This document shows, in pieces, positions 35,796 to 45,457 of a stretch of DNA of 64,000 bases. A program made the position numbers and the translations under genes. The notes beneath the pieces are model-generated. The model searched no databases, had not been told where the DNA came from, and was given only the letters and a program-made list of their open reading frames with translations. The number at the start of each line of letters is the position of its first letter. Within the stretch, counting starts at the first letter, position 1. Source of the DNA: Fluviispira multicolorata (lineage in GTDB: Bacteria; Bdellovibrionota_B; Oligoflexia; Silvanigrellales; Silvanigrellaceae); NCBI RefSeq assembly GCF_009208585.1, contig NZ_WFLN01000004.1:186001-250000 (forward strand), read 5' to 3'.

Positions 35796-36305
35796 ATGAA
35801 AATTAGAATTAGTATATTTTCAATAAGAAATATAGCATTGTTATTTTATATAAATTTATCACTTACTGCATATTCAGAAGAAGCATATGTTTATTGTGCG
35901 AATAAAAATAAAGATTGGCATTGGTTAACTGATGTCGACAATAAATATGTATCCGTTAGTGGTAAATGGAAGCATTTTGAGACTGAAAAAGTAAGATTTT
36001 CATATTTTTTACTTGATGATGTTTTAAAATATGTTGCATTTAAAATACAATGTGAAAATTTACATGGGAAAAGCTTTGACAGTCCACAGCCAGCGCGCAA
36101 AGGTTCTAGTGTTTGGAGTCCATTTGCATTGTCTGATTCCATTTATTTTAACGGAATTATTCAGTGTCATCAAATTTTTAAATACTTTAATTTTTCGCAG
36201 ATAGATCATAGAAAATATAGAAAAACCTTTTTAAGGGAGGGTTTACCATACAGTGATCCCGACTTTATCTTTATAACTGAGAAGCAGGTTCTAGATGAAT
36301 GTTAA
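35796..36305 (+). CDS. Secreted hypothetical protein, 169 aa
   Basis: A signal peptide (RNIALLFYINLSLTAYS) precedes a ~140-residue mature part rich in Lys, Phe and Tyr with four Cys, suggesting disulfides. No family is recognised. AAGGA precedes the ATG. It is isolated by long gaps on both sides in the accessory region. Confidence 0.55.
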   Translation: MKIRISIFSIRNIALLFYINLSLTAYSEEAYVYCANKNKDWHWLTDVDNKYVSVSGKWKHFETEKVRFSYFLLDDVLKYVAFKIQCENLHGKSFDSPQPARKGSSVWSPFALSDSIYFNGIIQCHQIFKYFNFSQIDHRKYRKTFLREGLPYSDPDFIFITEKQVLDEC

Positions 36306-36518
36306 TATATTGTTTAATTATAGTTGGGGTGTTAAGAGATCTCGCAATATTTTTCTCATACAGTTAATCATTTGCAATTGATTTAAAGATTCTGTTCGTA
36401 TTTTGACTCTATTTTTTTCTAAAAATGTTGATGTTTTATAGATAATGATATTCTTTAATGGAGTGGTTATATGAAATTAGGAACTCTTATTACAAAACTA
36501 CTTTAATAGGAACTCTCA

Positions 36519-36974
36519 GTGAAGAAAATAAAAACCTACGAAATTCGACATGAAATAGGAATCAAAGCTACTTCTAAACTTGTGTACCAAGCGTTAACTG
36601 ACATAAAGATGCTCTCTAATTGGTGGACTTCCGACACTCGGGGTACTTCAAAAGTCGGAAATTTTCTGGAATTTTGGTTTGTAGATTTTTGCCAAAAATT
36701 TGAGGTCATCGAACTTAAGCAAAACCAATTTGTTCATTGGAAATGTGCAGACAAAGGCTTAGAGGATTGGGAAGAAACTGAAATAAGATTTTCTTTAAGA
36801 TCAGATGAAAAGCAATGTTTTGTTAACTTTATACATTCAGGTTGGCAAGATAATACAGGACTTTACCCACATTGCTCCACAAAGTGGGCTGTATTTTTAT
36901 TAAGCCTTAAAGAATTTTTAGAAACAGGAAGAGGTCGTCCGTTTCCACATGATTTAGCGGTAAATCATAATTAG
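36519..36974 (+). CDS. SRPBCC/AHSA1-type protein
   Basis: The 151-residue protein has the START-like signature: ATSKLVYQALTDIKMLSNWW at the N-terminus, GNFLEFWF, and C-terminal TKWAVFLLSLKEFLETG, the long closing helix. Members bind hydrophobic ligands or modulate Hsp90; the substrate is unknown. The start is GTG with AGGAA upstream. A long hairpin follows. Confidence 0.82.
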   Translation: MKKIKTYEIRHEIGIKATSKLVYQALTDIKMLSNWWTSDTRGTSKVGNFLEFWFVDFCQKFEVIELKQNQFVHWKCADKGLEDWEETEIRFSLRSDEKQCFVNFIHSGWQDNTGLYPHCSTKWAVFLLSLKEFLETGRGRPFPHDLAVNHN

Positions 36975-37031
36975 TTGATATTATCTAATAATAATTAATG
37001 CAAAATTTTTTAGTTTAAAAGAAGTCACCTA

Positions 37032-37091
37032 TTTTAATTAGGGTGTGTTCTCAAATTCTTGCAAAATTTTCAGAACACTCTCTAATTAAAA
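37032..37091. terminator. Large bidirectional terminator at the mreB stop
   Basis: The arms 37032-37051 and 37072-37091 pair over 20 positions with one mismatch and one G-U; the outer ten (TTTTAATTAG / CTAATTAAAA) are perfect and A/T-rich, giving T runs on both strands. The right arm includes the mreB stop codon. It separates two convergent genes. Confidence 0.8.
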
Positions 37092-38114
37092 TGTAACTTC
37101 TCTAAGGAGTTCAGGATTATCAAGCACTCGGCCTGAACCAAGAACTACGGCAGTGAGCGGATTTTCTGCTACAACAATTGGCAATCCAGTTTCTTCGCGT
37201 AAAAGGACATCTAAATTTCGAATAAGGGCACCACCGCCAACTAAGACAATTCCTTTATCAACTATATCTGCAGCTAATTCTGGCGGAGTCTTTTCAAGGG
37301 CAAGGCGCACTGCTTCGACAATGGCATTGACAGGTTCTTGCATTGCCTCACGAATTTCTTCACTTGTTACTTCAATTGTTTTAGGAATTCCTGCAACAAG
37401 GTCACGCCCTTTGACTTGCATTGTTCGAATTTCTTCTTCGGGATAGGCAGAGCCAATTGCAATTTTAATTTGCTCTGCTGTGCGCTCACCAATTAAAACA
37501 TTAAAACGGCGTTTTAAATAATTTACGATAGATTCATCCATTTTATCGCCGCCAACACGCACACTTTTTGAATAGACAATTCCTAATAGTGAAATCACTG
37601 CAACTTCTGTTGTTCCACCACCAATATCTACAATCATATTTCCACTTGCTTCATGAATGGGGAGATCGGCACCAATTGAAGCTGCCATAGGTTCTTCAAT
37701 AAGATAAACCGATGCGCAGCCAGCAGATTCTGCAGATTCACGAACAGCTCTTTTTTCAACTTCTGTAATTCCGTAAGGGATGCAAATTACAGCCCTTGGT
37801 CGTACCAATGATCTGTGATTGTGAGCAACTCCAATAAAGTAACTCAACATTTTTTCTGTGAGTTCAAAATCTGCAATGACCCCATCTTTCATTGGTCGGA
37901 CAGCTTCAATTGTTCCAGGAGTTCTTCCAAGCATTTCTTTTGCGGCTCTCCCCACTGCCTTAACGGTTCGTAGCCCCCTTGAGTCGCGTTGCACAGCAAC
38001 AACTGAAGGTTCATTGGCAACAATCCCTTTATTTTTAACGTAAACTAAGGTGTTTGCTGTGCCTAAATCGATGGCTAAATCATGAGACAGTAGCCTAAAA
38101 AACCAGTCGAACAT
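37086..38114 (-). CDS. mreB: Rod shape-determining protein MreB
   Basis: The 342-residue actin-like ATPase has [20 protein letters not shown] (phosphate 1), [20 protein letters not shown] (phosphate 2) and [14 protein letters not shown] (adenosine). It polymerises under the inner membrane to guide lateral wall growth. GGGAGG precedes the ATG. mreC and mreD are not downstream, since a terminator overlaps the stop. Confidence 0.97.
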   Translation of the reverse strand: MFDWFFRLLSHDLAIDLGTANTLVYVKNKGIVANEPSVVAVQRDSRGLRTVKAVGRAAKEMLGRTPGTIEAVRPMKDGVIADFELTEKMLSYFIGVAHNHRSLVRPRAVICIPYGITEVEKRAVRESAESAGCASVYLIEEPMAASIGADLPIHEASGNMIVDIGGGTTEVAVISLLGIVYSKSVRVGGDKMDESIVNYLKRRFNVLIGERTAEQIKIAIGSAYPEEEIRTMQVKGRDLVAGIPKTIEVTSEEIREAMQEPVNAIVEAVRLALEKTPPELAADIVDKGIVLVGGGALIRNLDVLLREETGLPIVVAENPLTAVVLGSGRVLDNPELLREVTF

Positions 38115-38235
38115 GGATCCTCCCTAAATTTGGAGAGAATGAACAATTAAAGAACATTCATTAGTTTCAAAATGGTTATAAAAAAGGTATCACTTTGATA
38201 ATAGAGAAGCTATCAAAACTAAAACCAATTTTACT

Positions 38236-39207
38236 CTATTGCGGTGAATATTGCACAAAAACATTTGAGCTCACAACTTGTATAGCCATGACTTCGGTGA
38301 CGATGCTGTGAGCAAAGCGTGGTGGTACAGACATCGGAAGTACATGCGTTACGACTTCTTTAAAAACAAGATCCGCTCCTGAAAAATCTTTATTGGGGTT
38401 TTTTTTCTGAGTCAAATTTTCAAACTTTTCTAGGTAACCATCTCCCTTTATATAGACTTTATAGTATACCACATCTCCTGGGCGAAGTGGTGATTCGGGA
38501 GGAAGCATTCTGTCTTTGGAATTCCAAATTGCACCAAATTTCTCTTTAAATTCCAGACTAAATTGGTAAAGACTGTAGTCCTTTGAAGCAAATCTTTCTT
38601 TAATTTGTGGCTCACTGCTGGGAGCATTATTTTTTCCAATTATGGGAATGTCGCCGCCATCTCCATGAATTATTTTATCTTGCTGAGACTCCCTTCTAAT
38701 TTGATCAATATAACTTGGACTTGATTGTGGGAGAAGGGATTCCATGCCTGAAATGACTTTTTTATTTGTCTGTTGTGGAATGGATAATTTGTCATTTTTC
38801 TTTTTCTTTGGGATGAGATTACTTTGAAAAGGTGTTTTTTCAACTCGTTTATCTAAAGATTCTAGATTTTTTGGGACGTAAAATGGACTTTTAGAGTTTA
38901 AATTTTTATCTGTTAAAACTCCCCCAGATCGGCTTTTAGGAATGCTAAACTCTTGATCTTGAGCTCGTGCTCCTTTTAAAGTAGAATTATTTTTTGGTGA
39001 GCTATCTAATTGAACATGGACAGGAGGGGAGTTGTGAAAAACATCGTCTTTAAATATTTTATATTCTGTTTGTGAAGTTAAAGTTATTAAATATAATAAA
39101 AGTGTATGTATAGCAATAGAAAAAACGATAATAAAAAATAAATTATTATTGTTATAAGGATATAACCATTTTTCAAATTGAATTTTACTTTCACGAATAA
39201 CTCTCAA
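38236..39207 (-). CDS. TonB-like energy transducer/periplasmic-spanning protein
   Basis: One N-terminal transmembrane segment (LFFIIVFSIAIHTLLLYLIT) is followed by ~170 residues rich in Pro, Lys, Ser and Asn. The folded C-terminal ~100 residues include PGDVVYYKVYIKGDGYLEKF then the VPPRF segment, reminiscent of the TonB-C fold. No exbB/exbD gene is adjacent. The start is uncertain: TTG at 39207 has AAGGA five bases upstream; TTG at 39213 is the alternative. Confidence 0.55.
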   Translation of the reverse strand: MRVIRESKIQFEKWLYPYNNNNLFFIIVFSIAIHTLLLYLITLTSQTEYKIFKDDVFHNSPPVHVQLDSSPKNNSTLKGARAQDQEFSIPKSRSGGVLTDKNLNSKSPFYVPKNLESLDKRVEKTPFQSNLIPKKKKNDKLSIPQQTNKKVISGMESLLPQSSPSYIDQIRRESQQDKIIHGDGGDIPIIGKNNAPSSEPQIKERFASKDYSLYQFSLEFKEKFGAIWNSKDRMLPPESPLRPGDVVYYKVYIKGDGYLEKFENLTQKKNPNKDFSGADLVFKEVVTHVLPMSVPPRFAHSIVTEVMAIQVVSSNVFVQYSPQ

Positions 39208-39349
39208 ATACAATCCTTTTTCAGATTAAAAGGTTTTAAATGGATATTTCATAATCCATATTTCATAATTTGGATTATTTTACACCTATTGTCACTGCTT
39301 AAAAATGGGTGTAACACAATATTTATCCATCAATCGAGGAGCCTTAACA

Positions 39350-41200
39350 ATGGATCTTGCGTATGTATCTCATTTTCCACTTTTTTCAACTCTATCTGAA
39401 AATGAAGTCAAAATTTTAGTAAATTACTTTGAAAAAGCAACTTATAAAAAAGATGAAATTCTTTATTCACCTGGCAACGTACGAGATAAGCTTCGTCTTA
39501 TTTTGTCAGGAAGAGTAGAAGTTTCAGCTCCTTCGCATAATTTTGAAGAACCAACGACTTTATATGGACCCAATCAGTTTTTGGGTGAAGTCTCACTTCT
39601 TCAAGAGGGTACTTTGCATAAAGCTAAAGCGGTTGCGCTTATAACTACAAAAGTCATTATTCTTTCTCGACAAAATTTTTTAAAACTCATGAAAGAACAC
39701 CAAGAAATTTCTTGTAAAATTCAAATGAGTTTGGGCTCTTTTGTTTTTAATCGAATTTCAAGTCATGCAACTCATGGAGGAGTTCACTTAGCAGGCTATG
39801 GGTCTGGAAAAAAGCGTTTTGAACACGATTTACTGGGTGACAGAGAATTGCCAGATGAGGCTTATTATGGAATACAAACTTTACGAGCGCTTGAAAATTT
39901 TAATATCAGTGGTGTAACCTTAAATGCATTTCCCATGTTTATTAAAGGACTTGCACAGGTAAAAAAAGCAGCGGCGCTTGCCAATAGTGAATTAGGAATT
40001 CTCGATAAAACAGTTGCAGGTTATATAGTTATGGCTTGTGATGAAATTATTGCAGGACATTGGCACGATCAATTTGTGATAGACATGATTCAGGGCGGAG
40101 CAGGCACTTCGACAAATATGAATGCAAATGAAGTGATTGCAAATAGAGCGCTTGAGCTTTGGGGCAAAGCAAAAGGAGATTATAACAGTGTTCATCCAAA
40201 CAATCATGTTAACTTAGGGCAGTCCACGAATGATGCTTATCCAACTGCAATTCGACTTGCAACGTTGCAATCCATTCCAATCTTGCTTGAATCCTTGGTC
40301 GAGCTGTGCGGTATACTTTCTGAAAAAGGGAAAGAGTTTTCTGATGTGATAAAAATGGGGCGCACACAATTGCAAGATGCTGTGCCAATGACTTTAGGTC
40401 AAGAGTTTGAAGCTTTTTCAGTGACTTTAGGAGAAGATATTGTACGTATTCACGATGGCGCTAAGCTCTTTTTAGAGTTGAGTATTGGTGGTACGGCCAT
40501 TGGAACAGGAATCAATTCTCACCCCAAATATGCAGCAAAAGCTATTGAAAAAATAAGAGAAATTACAGGTTTAGAGGTGGTGGCATCGCCTAATTTAATT
40601 GAAGCTATATCGGATACTGGTGCATTTGTTTTATTTTCTGGAATTCTAAAAAGACTTGCAATCAAACTTAGTAAAATTTGTAATGACCTAAGACTGTTGT
40701 CAAGTGGTCCACGCTGTGGCTTTGGGGATATTAACTTGCCTGCCATGCAGCCTGGTTCGAGCATTATGCCTGGAAAAGTAAATCCCGTTATTCCTGAAGT
40801 TGTCAATCAAATTGCCTTTCAAGTCATTGGCAATGATTTAACAGTGACAATGGCTTCTGAAGGAGGGCAATTGCAGCTCAATGCGTTTGAACCTGTTATG
40901 GTTTTTAATATTTTTCAAAGCGTAAATATGCTGAGCAGAGGTATGCGCACTCTGGGTCGCCTTTGTGTTGAAGGAATCACAGCTAATAAAGAAGCTTGCC
41001 GGAAAGCAGTTGAACACAGCATAGGTCTTGTGACCGCACTCAATCCTTTAATAGGTTATGAAAATTCAACAATGATAGCCAAAGAAGCTCTGCAAACTGG
41101 AGAAAGTGTGTTTAATCTTGTTCTTAAACATAAGCTTTTAACAGAGCAACAGCTTGAAGATGCACTTAAGCCTGAAAATATGCTCTCAGCACGACTCTAG
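39350..41200 (+). CDS. Cyclic-nucleotide-binding domain fused to aspartate ammonia-lyase
   Basis: Residues 5-125 form a cNMP-binding-like barrel (FPLFSTLSENEVKILVNYF; ILYSPGNVRDKLRLILSGRV; FLGEVSLLQ), but the phosphate-binding Arg position is KAKA. Residues ~157-616 form a complete aspartase: ELPDEAYYGIQTLRALENF, MGRTQLQDAVPMTLGQEF and GSSIMPGKVNP near 468. It would interconvert aspartate with fumarate and ammonia, possibly with regulation by the extra domain. GAGGAG lies nine bases before the ATG. Ordinary aspartases are ~470 residues without this extension. Confidence 0.9.
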   Translation: MDLAYVSHFPLFSTLSENEVKILVNYFEKATYKKDEILYSPGNVRDKLRLILSGRVEVSAPSHNFEEPTTLYGPNQFLGEVSLLQEGTLHKAKAVALITTKVIILSRQNFLKLMKEHQEISCKIQMSLGSFVFNRISSHATHGGVHLAGYGSGKKRFEHDLLGDRELPDEAYYGIQTLRALENFNISGVTLNAFPMFIKGLAQVKKAAALANSELGILDKTVAGYIVMACDEIIAGHWHDQFVIDMIQGGAGTSTNMNANEVIANRALELWGKAKGDYNSVHPNNHVNLGQSTNDAYPTAIRLATLQSIPILLESLVELCGILSEKGKEFSDVIKMGRTQLQDAVPMTLGQEFEAFSVTLGEDIVRIHDGAKLFLELSIGGTAIGTGINSHPKYAAKAIEKIREITGLEVVASPNLIEAISDTGAFVLFSGILKRLAIKLSKICNDLRLLSSGPRCGFGDINLPAMQPGSSIMPGKVNPVIPEVVNQIAFQVIGNDLTVTMASEGGQLQLNAFEPVMVFNIFQSVNMLSRGMRTLGRLCVEGITANKEACRKAVEHSIGLVTALNPLIGYENSTMIAKEALQTGESVFNLVLKHKLLTEQQLEDALKPENMLSARL

Positions 41201-41284
41201 GGAAGTCCTTATTTAGCAATTTTTGTAAATATTCTTTATGCGTTGCCGATAAACTCCAGACACTTAACGTCTTGGAGTTTTTTG

Positions 41285-42664
41285 ATGGAGAATCAAAGCG
41301 ACTTTGAAGTCATACAAGATGGAACAATTTCCAGATTAAAAGGACATCTTGTTGATTCCACAAATTTAGATGATCACAAAACTTTTCTTTCTAAGTCAAA
41401 AGAAATAAGTTTACAGGATCTTTATTCTGTGAGTTGGTTGGGTCTTCAACGCTTTTATGAAATGGTATTTAAATTTCCTAATAAAGTTTTATTATCTGAT
41501 ATTCCACCTCATGTTTATCGTATTTTATTGCTGTTGCCTAGCTTTGGTAAAAAAGTGGGTGTAAAAAGTTTTGTGATCGAGGTTTTTAAGCCAAATCAAG
41601 ATAAAAAAAAGATTTCGATGACCATCGAAAAATTAGTTGAAATTGGTAAAAAGCAAGGCTGTTTTGCGAGTTTGCCAGATGGCTCAAGAATAAGCGGATC
41701 ATTACACCATTTATGTCGACCATTTTTTAATGATTTTCAAATACCGCATAAAAATTTTTCATCTAAATGGTGTATTAAAAATGAAGGAATTTGTAACTTC
41801 TTTTATGAATATGCATGTTTCATGCGAGTTACATTAGAAATATGTTCCTTAGCTCAAGAATCAACAGCTAGACTCATAGAAGAATCACTGCAACAAATAT
41901 GTATGAGGATATCAAATTTAGAATTTGGTGTGAAAACAATTGATCCCAATTTTTCTGATTATAAATCACGCTCACTTATGTCCTTAATGCCTCATATTCA
42001 TGAAGTTTCAAAATCTGTTGTGATTGGTCTAAATTTAAGCAGCACAACTTTTGAGGCTGTTGCAGAGACTTTTGAAGCAATATTTTTAAGTGAGAGAATG
42101 GTTGGATCAGAGCTTTTTGATCAAATGGAATATTTTATTAACTTTACGGATCAATTAACGCCAATGGCGAGAAGCCTTGAAGATGTTGGTGTTGAGTTAG
42201 GTGATAATACTTTAAAATATGGTGAAATATCATCTTTGCGTAAAGCATTTGAAACTTTTTCTGGAAAAGATTTAAGCGAAAAAAATATATCTACTTTGCG
42301 CAGAAAATTAAAAATGGATCAGTCTATAAATTTAAATTGGGAAGATACCTTAAAAGAGATTCAAAATGAATTTAAGTTGATTCAAAATGAATTAGGACGT
42401 TGTATTGTTGCATTGCAAGGTTTTGACTTAGTTCGACAAGTTCTTGAGCACAGAGTTGGAGAAGTCGAAATATTAAAAGATAACTTTAATGCTGTGCGTG
42501 ATAAGGAATTGAACTGGGAGCAGCTCAAAGAACGTATTTTAATTAAAATTGTTGATAGACTTGTTACTGATCAGGAAAAATTTTCCTTCGCATTTTTCTT
42601 TCCTGACTCGACAATAAAACAACATGAATCAAAACTTTTAAATGGTGAGACTTTTTTCTTTTAA
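41285..42664 (+). CDS. Hypothetical protein with STAS-like N-terminus
   Basis: The 459-residue protein is soluble. The first ~100 residues (IQDGTISRLKGHLVDSTNL then LQDLYSVSWLGLQRFYE) resemble a STAS-type strand-helix order. The remainder is long and helical, with coiled-coil-like segments from ~310 (LRKAFETFSGKDLSEKNIST onward). The family is not recognised. GGAG precedes the ATG. It follows the aspartase fusion by 84 bases on the same strand. Confidence 0.65.
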   Translation: MENQSDFEVIQDGTISRLKGHLVDSTNLDDHKTFLSKSKEISLQDLYSVSWLGLQRFYEMVFKFPNKVLLSDIPPHVYRILLLLPSFGKKVGVKSFVIEVFKPNQDKKKISMTIEKLVEIGKKQGCFASLPDGSRISGSLHHLCRPFFNDFQIPHKNFSSKWCIKNEGICNFFYEYACFMRVTLEICSLAQESTARLIEESLQQICMRISNLEFGVKTIDPNFSDYKSRSLMSLMPHIHEVSKSVVIGLNLSSTTFEAVAETFEAIFLSERMVGSELFDQMEYFINFTDQLTPMARSLEDVGVELGDNTLKYGEISSLRKAFETFSGKDLSEKNISTLRRKLKMDQSINLNWEDTLKEIQNEFKLIQNELGRCIVALQGFDLVRQVLEHRVGEVEILKDNFNAVRDKELNWEQLKERILIKIVDRLVTDQEKFSFAFFFPDSTIKQHESKLLNGETFFF

Positions 42665-42836
42665 TTTCAAGAATTTCTTCAATTAAAAATATATTTTATT
42701 AAAGTTGTAAATTTTAGAAAATAAATCAATTTTATTTTTAATTTGATCTCAGTGTCTGATTTAGCTATAATTATCTGTTACATCTTTATATCTCTGTATT
42801 TTACAATAATTAGACCTAAAATAGAAAGGTCAATGA

Positions 42837-44300
42837 ATGTTTAGCTATATTTTTAGACAAAAAATAATTTTGCAAAGCTTACCTTATTTACTTATTTTTG
42901 TGATTGTTTTTCCAAAATTATTAGGACATGGAATGTTTGTTGATGGTGTTTTATATGCTACGGTAGCTAGAAATATGTCACAGGGAATTGGACATTTTTG
43001 GCAGCCCCATTACACAGAAACAATGTACACTTCTTTTTTAGAGCATCCACCATTAGCAATTTATTTGCAATCTATTATATTTGATATTTTTGGAGATTAT
43101 CGTTGGATTGAAAGAGTATATACATTTATAATAGGACTGTCACAACTGTTTCTGATTTCTCTAGTTTGGAAAAATATCTCACAAGATAAATCTCTTTCTT
43201 GGTGTGCTCCTTTTCTATTTGTAATCACTCCCGTTGTTTTTTGGGTCATTGCTAATAATGAACTTGAAAATACTTTAGTCATTTTTATGCTGTTAAGCAC
43301 ATTATTTATTGTCTATGGATGTAAGACAATTAAAACTTGGAAAGCTGTATTTTATGGATTCATTGCCGCTTTATTTATTTTTTTAGGTTTCTTATCAAAA
43401 GGAGTTTTTGCATTTTATCCTATGTTTTTTCCTTTTTTTTGTTATTTTTTTCTTAAAGATTCGAATAAAAGCAAAACTATAATATGTCAAATATCTATCA
43501 TATTTTATTTAGTATTTATGATGATTTTATTGCTATTAAATGCAGATGCAAGAAGGTTTTTTGAGGTTTATTTTGAAAATCAAGTATTTAGAAGTATAGC
43601 GGGTAAAAGAGAAATTGATAATCCACATTTTCAAATACTATGGGTTCTTATAGAGCAGATTGTTTTACCTATGGCAATCTGCATTATACTTGTTCTTTAT
43701 AATAGAAATTTTAAGCTTTTAAATTTTAATAAAAATACAGCCCTTTTTTTTCTGATGGCCCTTTCTGCTTCACTGCCATTGGTTATTAGCTCTAAAAATC
43801 ATGGTTGGTATCTTATGATTTCTATGCCATTTTATGCAATGACACTCGCATCTTTATTTTCTAATTATTTAAATAAACTCCAGGATTGGTTCTTATATAA
43901 AAGTTATGGATTTATTCTCTTGAAAATTATTTTTATATTTTTGATTTTCTTAACAATTATATTGAGTGTAAGAAATTTTGATAAAATTCTAAAAAATGCT
44001 CAATACCATACAGATTTCACTGCTCAGGGAGTCATGCCAATAACAAATATGCAGATAAATTTTTGTCCTTGGTTTCGCGATAATACTGAGTCGTGGATGA
44101 TGATTGCAAATTTTGCTCGAGATTATAAATTGTCATTATCTCCGGGGCAAAATAATCGTTATAGAGTTTATTTATTAAATCAAGAAAAGATATGCCCTAT
44201 ACCCAAAGCCTGTAAGCGTTATTTTCCATATAAGCCAGAAAAATATGCTTTATTTGATTGTAAAAATGATTTCAATGTAAATTTTCATCATAATAAGTGA
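42837..44300 (+). CDS. GT39/ArnT-like membrane glycosyltransferase
   Basis: The 487-residue protein has about ten hydrophobic segments and the first-loop motif FVDGVLYATVARNMSQG with the catalytic acidic residue, followed by FLEHPPLAIYLQSIIFD (HPP motif), typical of GT-C enzymes using polyprenyl-phosphate sugars. A C-terminal periplasmic tail contains four Cys. Likely substrates are lipid A or proteins; which one is unknown. AAAGG precedes the ATG. Confidence 0.8.
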   Translation: MFSYIFRQKIILQSLPYLLIFVIVFPKLLGHGMFVDGVLYATVARNMSQGIGHFWQPHYTETMYTSFLEHPPLAIYLQSIIFDIFGDYRWIERVYTFIIGLSQLFLISLVWKNISQDKSLSWCAPFLFVITPVVFWVIANNELENTLVIFMLLSTLFIVYGCKTIKTWKAVFYGFIAALFIFLGFLSKGVFAFYPMFFPFFCYFFLKDSNKSKTIICQISIIFYLVFMMILLLLNADARRFFEVYFENQVFRSIAGKREIDNPHFQILWVLIEQIVLPMAICIILVLYNRNFKLLNFNKNTALFFLMALSASLPLVISSKNHGWYLMISMPFYAMTLASLFSNYLNKLQDWFLYKSYGFILLKIIFIFLIFLTIILSVRNFDKILKNAQYHTDFTAQGVMPITNMQINFCPWFRDNTESWMMIANFARDYKLSLSPGQNNRYRVYLLNQEKICPIPKACKRYFPYKPEKYALFDCKNDFNVNFHHNK

Positions 44301-44303
44301 AGA

Positions 44304-44349
44304 TTTTTAATTATTTTTTTAATTATTTTTTTAATTCTTTTTTTAATTG
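44304..44349. repeat. 12-bp A/T tandem repeat, about four units
   Basis: Units of TTTTTTTAATTN follow one another between the GT39-like gene and the small minus-strand gene, whose last codons (KKELKK) lie in the repeat. Because 12 is a multiple of three, changes in copy number lengthen or shorten that protein without frameshift unless the stop is affected. Confidence 0.75.
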
Positions 44350-44523
44350 AGAAATAGTTAATTTAAATTTATTTAAAATATTTTTATCTTTTATATCCTC
44401 AATTTTTTCAGCAATTAATATTTCATTGAAAAGATGTTCGAGAAAGCGTATGCCTGCTAAAATATCATGTTTTCTCTTTTTTTCTGCTTCTAAGTTTATT
44501 TTTTCAGATTTATTTATCCCCAT
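44323..44523 (-). CDS. Small charged protein, 66 aa, overlapping lpxL-type gene
   Basis: The protein is lysine/glutamate-rich with helical heptads (AEKKRKHDILAGIRFLEHLF), soluble and of unknown function. Its ATG lies ten bases before the end of the acyltransferase gene, with GGA nine bases upstream, so it looks translationally coupled. Its length and composition leave doubt. Confidence 0.5.
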   Translation of the reverse strand: MGINKSEKINLEAEKKRKHDILAGIRFLEHLFNEILIAEKIEDIKDKNILNKFKLTISQLKKELKK

Positions 44524-45374
44524 CTATTGTGCATCCAAAAATATTCTTCAGGGTTTTGTTTTATCATTTTTTCTACCATTAAATTCATTCTCTTTGTATT
44601 TTCAGTAATATTTTGTTCGCGAGTCCATTCTTTATTTTCAATCATTTCAAATTCAGGAAAATAAATAATTTCTTGGGTATCAATTGCTTTTCTTTTAATT
44701 ATAACAGGGATAACAGGAGCATTTCTTTTTAACCAAAGTTTAGCAAGGCTATTATTTGTCGAGGCATCTTTTCCGAAAAATGGAAGAATTTCTCCACGTG
44801 GTCGTTTTTGGTCAACTATAAGTCCAACAACTTCTTTTTGTTCAAGTGCATTGAAAATTTGAGTGGTCGATGATTTTTCTCCTTTTCGATCGATAATACG
44901 ATATCCAATGGAGGCACGCATATTTTCAATCCATTTTGCAAGGGTACCCTTGCCTATAGGTTTAACAACAACGTGAACGGGAGCAAAGTAAATGGAGTTT
45001 ATATGGCATAAATACTCCCAATTTCCAATATGTATGCACATTGCATAAATACCTTCATTTTTCTTAAAAGCTTCATCTACTAATGGTTTATTTTTAAATA
45101 TGACTTTAGTTTTTTTAAAGAGTTTATTTGCTGCAAGTAACTCTAAAACTGTGCGAATAAAATGAATTGTAGAAAGTCTTCCTATCTTATTTAATTCATT
45201 TTCTGATTTTTCGTTTTGAAAGGCAATAGTTAGATTTTTGAGAATAACTGTTCTTCTAATTCGTAAAATATCATAAGAAATAAATCCGATAATTTTAGAT
45301 AAAACTAATATTCCTTTGAAGCCAATGAGGCTTAAGAAAGTGGAAAGACAATTTAAGAAAAAAACTAAGAACAT
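44514..45374 (-). CDS. LpxL/HtrB-type lipid A acyltransferase
   Basis: The 286-residue protein has an N-terminal hydrophobic anchor, IRRTVILKNLTIAFQ, and the catalytic CIHIGNWEYL (His-x4-Glu). It also has GLIVDQKRPRGEILPFFGK and LAKLWLKRNAPVIPVIIKR, the standard blocks of lysophospholipid/lipid A acyltransferases. It adds a secondary acyl chain to lipid A at the inner membrane. GAGGG precedes the ATG. Confidence 0.88.
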   Translation of the reverse strand: MFLVFFLNCLSTFLSLIGFKGILVLSKIIGFISYDILRIRRTVILKNLTIAFQNEKSENELNKIGRLSTIHFIRTVLELLAANKLFKKTKVIFKNKPLVDEAFKKNEGIYAMCIHIGNWEYLCHINSIYFAPVHVVVKPIGKGTLAKWIENMRASIGYRIIDRKGEKSSTTQIFNALEQKEVVGLIVDQKRPRGEILPFFGKDASTNNSLAKLWLKRNAPVIPVIIKRKAIDTQEIIYFPEFEMIENKEWTREQNITENTKRMNLMVEKMIKQNPEEYFWMHNRWG

Positions 45375-45457
45375 GCTATCCCTCGGATTTAATAAAAATA
45401 ACTCATAAAGTTATTATTTTAGTAACGTGTGATTGTATGCATATTTGTAGGAAGAGT

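Noticed and set aside
41285..42664. Chemotaxis- or sigma-factor-linked STAS regulator
   Set aside because: Only the first ~100 residues vaguely resemble STAS, and no kinase or anti-sigma gene is adjacent; it is left as hypothetical.
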